7,589 bases of DNA from Paracoccaceae bacterium (lineage in GTDB: Bacteria > Pseudomonadota > Alphaproteobacteria > Rhodobacterales > Rhodobacteraceae), in assembly GCA_026709725.1 (NCBI GenBank), contig JAPOSK010000268.1, positions 1-7,589 of the forward strand, given 5' to 3'. A model generated the notes under the pieces. That model made no database searches. It was not told where the DNA came from and was given only the letters and a program-made list of their open reading frames with translations. Positions 6,807 to 7,589 of this stretch are shown here, one piece after another; the first letter of the stretch is position 1; every line of letters starts with the position of its first letter. The translations under genes and the position numbers were made by a program.

Positions 6807-7034
6807 CACTGTCGGCACCTGAGGGCGTCAAGGTCCTTCCTGACCAGGCTGGGGCGGGTCGAGGTGAGGAGGACATACTTCCGCTGTGGCTCCTGCGGCG
6901 GGGAATGCTTTTCGCTGGACCGGGCACTGGGGTTGGAGGGGGAGACGGTACCGCTCATGGGCTTCGAGGCGGCGAGCCGTCACGTCGCGAACCCCGCCAG
7001 GGTGGTGCCCCAGGATCACCGGGCCTGTCCCTGA
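6807..7034 (+). pseudogene. Decayed fragment of an ISKra4-type transposase
   Basis: The frame is open from the stop at 6804-6806 to the stop at 7032-7034 (75 codons) and has no suitable start. It reads FLTRLGRVEVRRTYFRCGSC, then GGECFSLDRALGLEGETV, then MGFEAASRHVAN. The beta-strand segment before a Cys-x-x-Cys zinc ribbon, followed by F-x-L-D-R-A-L-G-L, is the pattern I associate with N-terminal parts of ISKra4-family transposases. The segment between GETV and MGFEAASRH seems shorter than expected, which suggests an internal deletion. The catalytic region is absent or unrecognisable downstream. The same frame continues upstream across the TGA at 6804 to about 6711 (with QACREVPGESADGALSEALG), which could be more of the same gene broken by a nonsense mutation. 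Other IS families with a similar zinc ribbon cannot be excluded. I saw no intact terminal inverted repeats. Confidence 0.55.
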
Positions 7035-7455
7035 CCGACCCGCAGTGCTGACCGGCACTGGCCGTGACGCCCGCGTTCATCATCGCCCGGCTCATGATCC
7101 CCGGGGGCCGCAAGGCCCGGGGCCGGGCAGAGGTGTCTGGGGCTCTCTGCGGAATCGGTGCAGGTCCGGGCGGTGAGTGATGCGTCCGGGGGCGTGGCAT
7201 CGGTCCGGGGATGTGTGGCCGATGGTGTCATGGCGTTGCTTCCTTTCATCGTTCTGAGACACCCCGAGCCCGGCAGCCCGGGGGAGGCAACGCCACCCCG
7301 ATTCAGGGTTTCAGCATCATCTGGGACAATCCCTCAGAGGGACCGGAGTGCTCATCACCGAACAGCCGGATGATGGTTGATCAGGGGATCAGGGGGTTGG
7401 GGGGTGTCACGAGGACTGTCCCTTCCGGGGCGACCCGACAGGTTGGAAGGACACG
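7035..7455. other. GC-rich stretch without a recognisable gene
   Basis: Several frames are open here because the DNA is very GC-rich, but none gives a recognisable protein or a clear ribosome site with sustained coding character. It may be further degraded insertion-sequence DNA continuing from the transposase fragment. It contains the stem-loop at 7099-7122 and G-rich runs at 7384-7405. Confidence 0.5.
7099..7122. repeat. Strong GC stem-loop with a GCAA tetraloop
   Basis: CCCC, a GG bulge and GGGCC face GGCCC and GGGG across a GCAA loop (7110-7113), giving nine G-C pairs with one 2-base bulge. On the plus strand the loop is a GNRA tetraloop. No T-run follows, so it is not a typical terminator. 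In such GC-rich DNA it may be chance. Confidence 0.4.
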
Positions 7456-7578
7456 GTGCCCCCTGAGTTATCTTTGGGGGATTGTATCGATTGGTTGACA
7501 GAATCTAAATTAGTTCAAAAGAATCAATTTTTTATATTGAATCTTGCCAAACACTCTATCGATCCATCAAGTAACTGA
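7456..7578 (+). CDS. Doubtful 40-residue ORF at a composition boundary
   Basis: A GTG at 7456 is preceded by GGAAGGA (7445-7451), a good ribosome site with four bases of spacing. The frame runs to TGA 7576-7578. The peptide includes LGDCIDWLTESKLVQKNQFF and ends LAKHSIDPSSN; I do not recognise it. Its first few codons are GC-rich and the rest AT-rich, so it may be a chance fusion across an insertion junction or the remnant of a larger gene. A competing minus-strand frame overlaps its 3' part. Confidence 0.22.
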   Translation: MPPELSLGDCIDWLTESKLVQKNQFFILNLAKHSIDPSSN

Positions 7579-7589
7579 ATATCATTGGG

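Noticed and set aside
6551..6958. Minus-strand 135-codon frame upstream of and overlapping the Panacea gene
   Set aside because: It overlaps the Panacea gene in another frame, spans the candidate promoter and the transposase fragment, and is Pro/Ser/Arg-rich as expected of an antisense shadow in GC-rich DNA.
7016..7249. Minus-strand frame with a plausible AAAGGA-like site before an internal ATG
   Set aside because: The translation is Pro/Arg/Thr-rich with no motif and ends inside the transposase fragment; other frames of this GC-rich stretch are equally open.
1..7589. CRISPR arrays, tRNA or rRNA genes
   Set aside because: No regularly spaced direct repeats and no cloverleaf or rRNA-like segments were seen by eye; a dedicated scan could still find a weak one.

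Overview
The window looks like a GC-rich bacterial chromosome segment, probably alphaproteobacterial. The Fmt, Def and AccA sequences read like members of that class, but this is inference from motif style and no species can be named. It splits into a housekeeping part (1 to about 5400) and an accessory part (about 5680 to the right edge).

Housekeeping part. The left edge cuts accA (acetyl-CoA carboxylase carboxyltransferase alpha; minus strand, N-terminal 156 codons present). Upstream of it on the same strand is a PatB/MalY-type PLP-dependent C-S lyase. A 150-base divergent region separates that gene from a plus-strand def-fmt operon (peptide deformylase and methionyl-tRNA formyltransferase, sharing a 4-base ATGA overlap). 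These two enzymes put on and remove the formyl group of initiator methionine. After a 269-base gap comes a lone DegT/DnrJ/EryC1/StrS-family sugar-aminotransferase-like gene, convergent with rnhA (ribonuclease HI). The marker enzymes keep all the catalytic residues I looked for.

Accessory part. Upstream of rnhA on the minus strand, base composition drops sharply to AT-richer DNA. This holds a two-gene unit with its own good-looking promoter: a Panacea (DUF4065, SocA/GepA-like) protein, followed 4 bases later by an unrecognised 131-residue protein with an acidic N-terminus and two membrane helices. The order and spacing resemble a toxin-antitoxin pair, with a Panacea antitoxin and a membrane-acting partner. 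This is the most interesting object here.

Beyond it the DNA becomes very GC-rich and holds a decayed piece of what looks like an ISKra4-type transposase (plus strand, frame open 6807-7034). About 400 bases follow with no recognisable gene, and then an abrupt AT-rich stretch at the right edge with only a doubtful small ORF. The switches in composition, the broken transposase and the compact two-gene module suggest an island or mobile-DNA scar next to rnhA.
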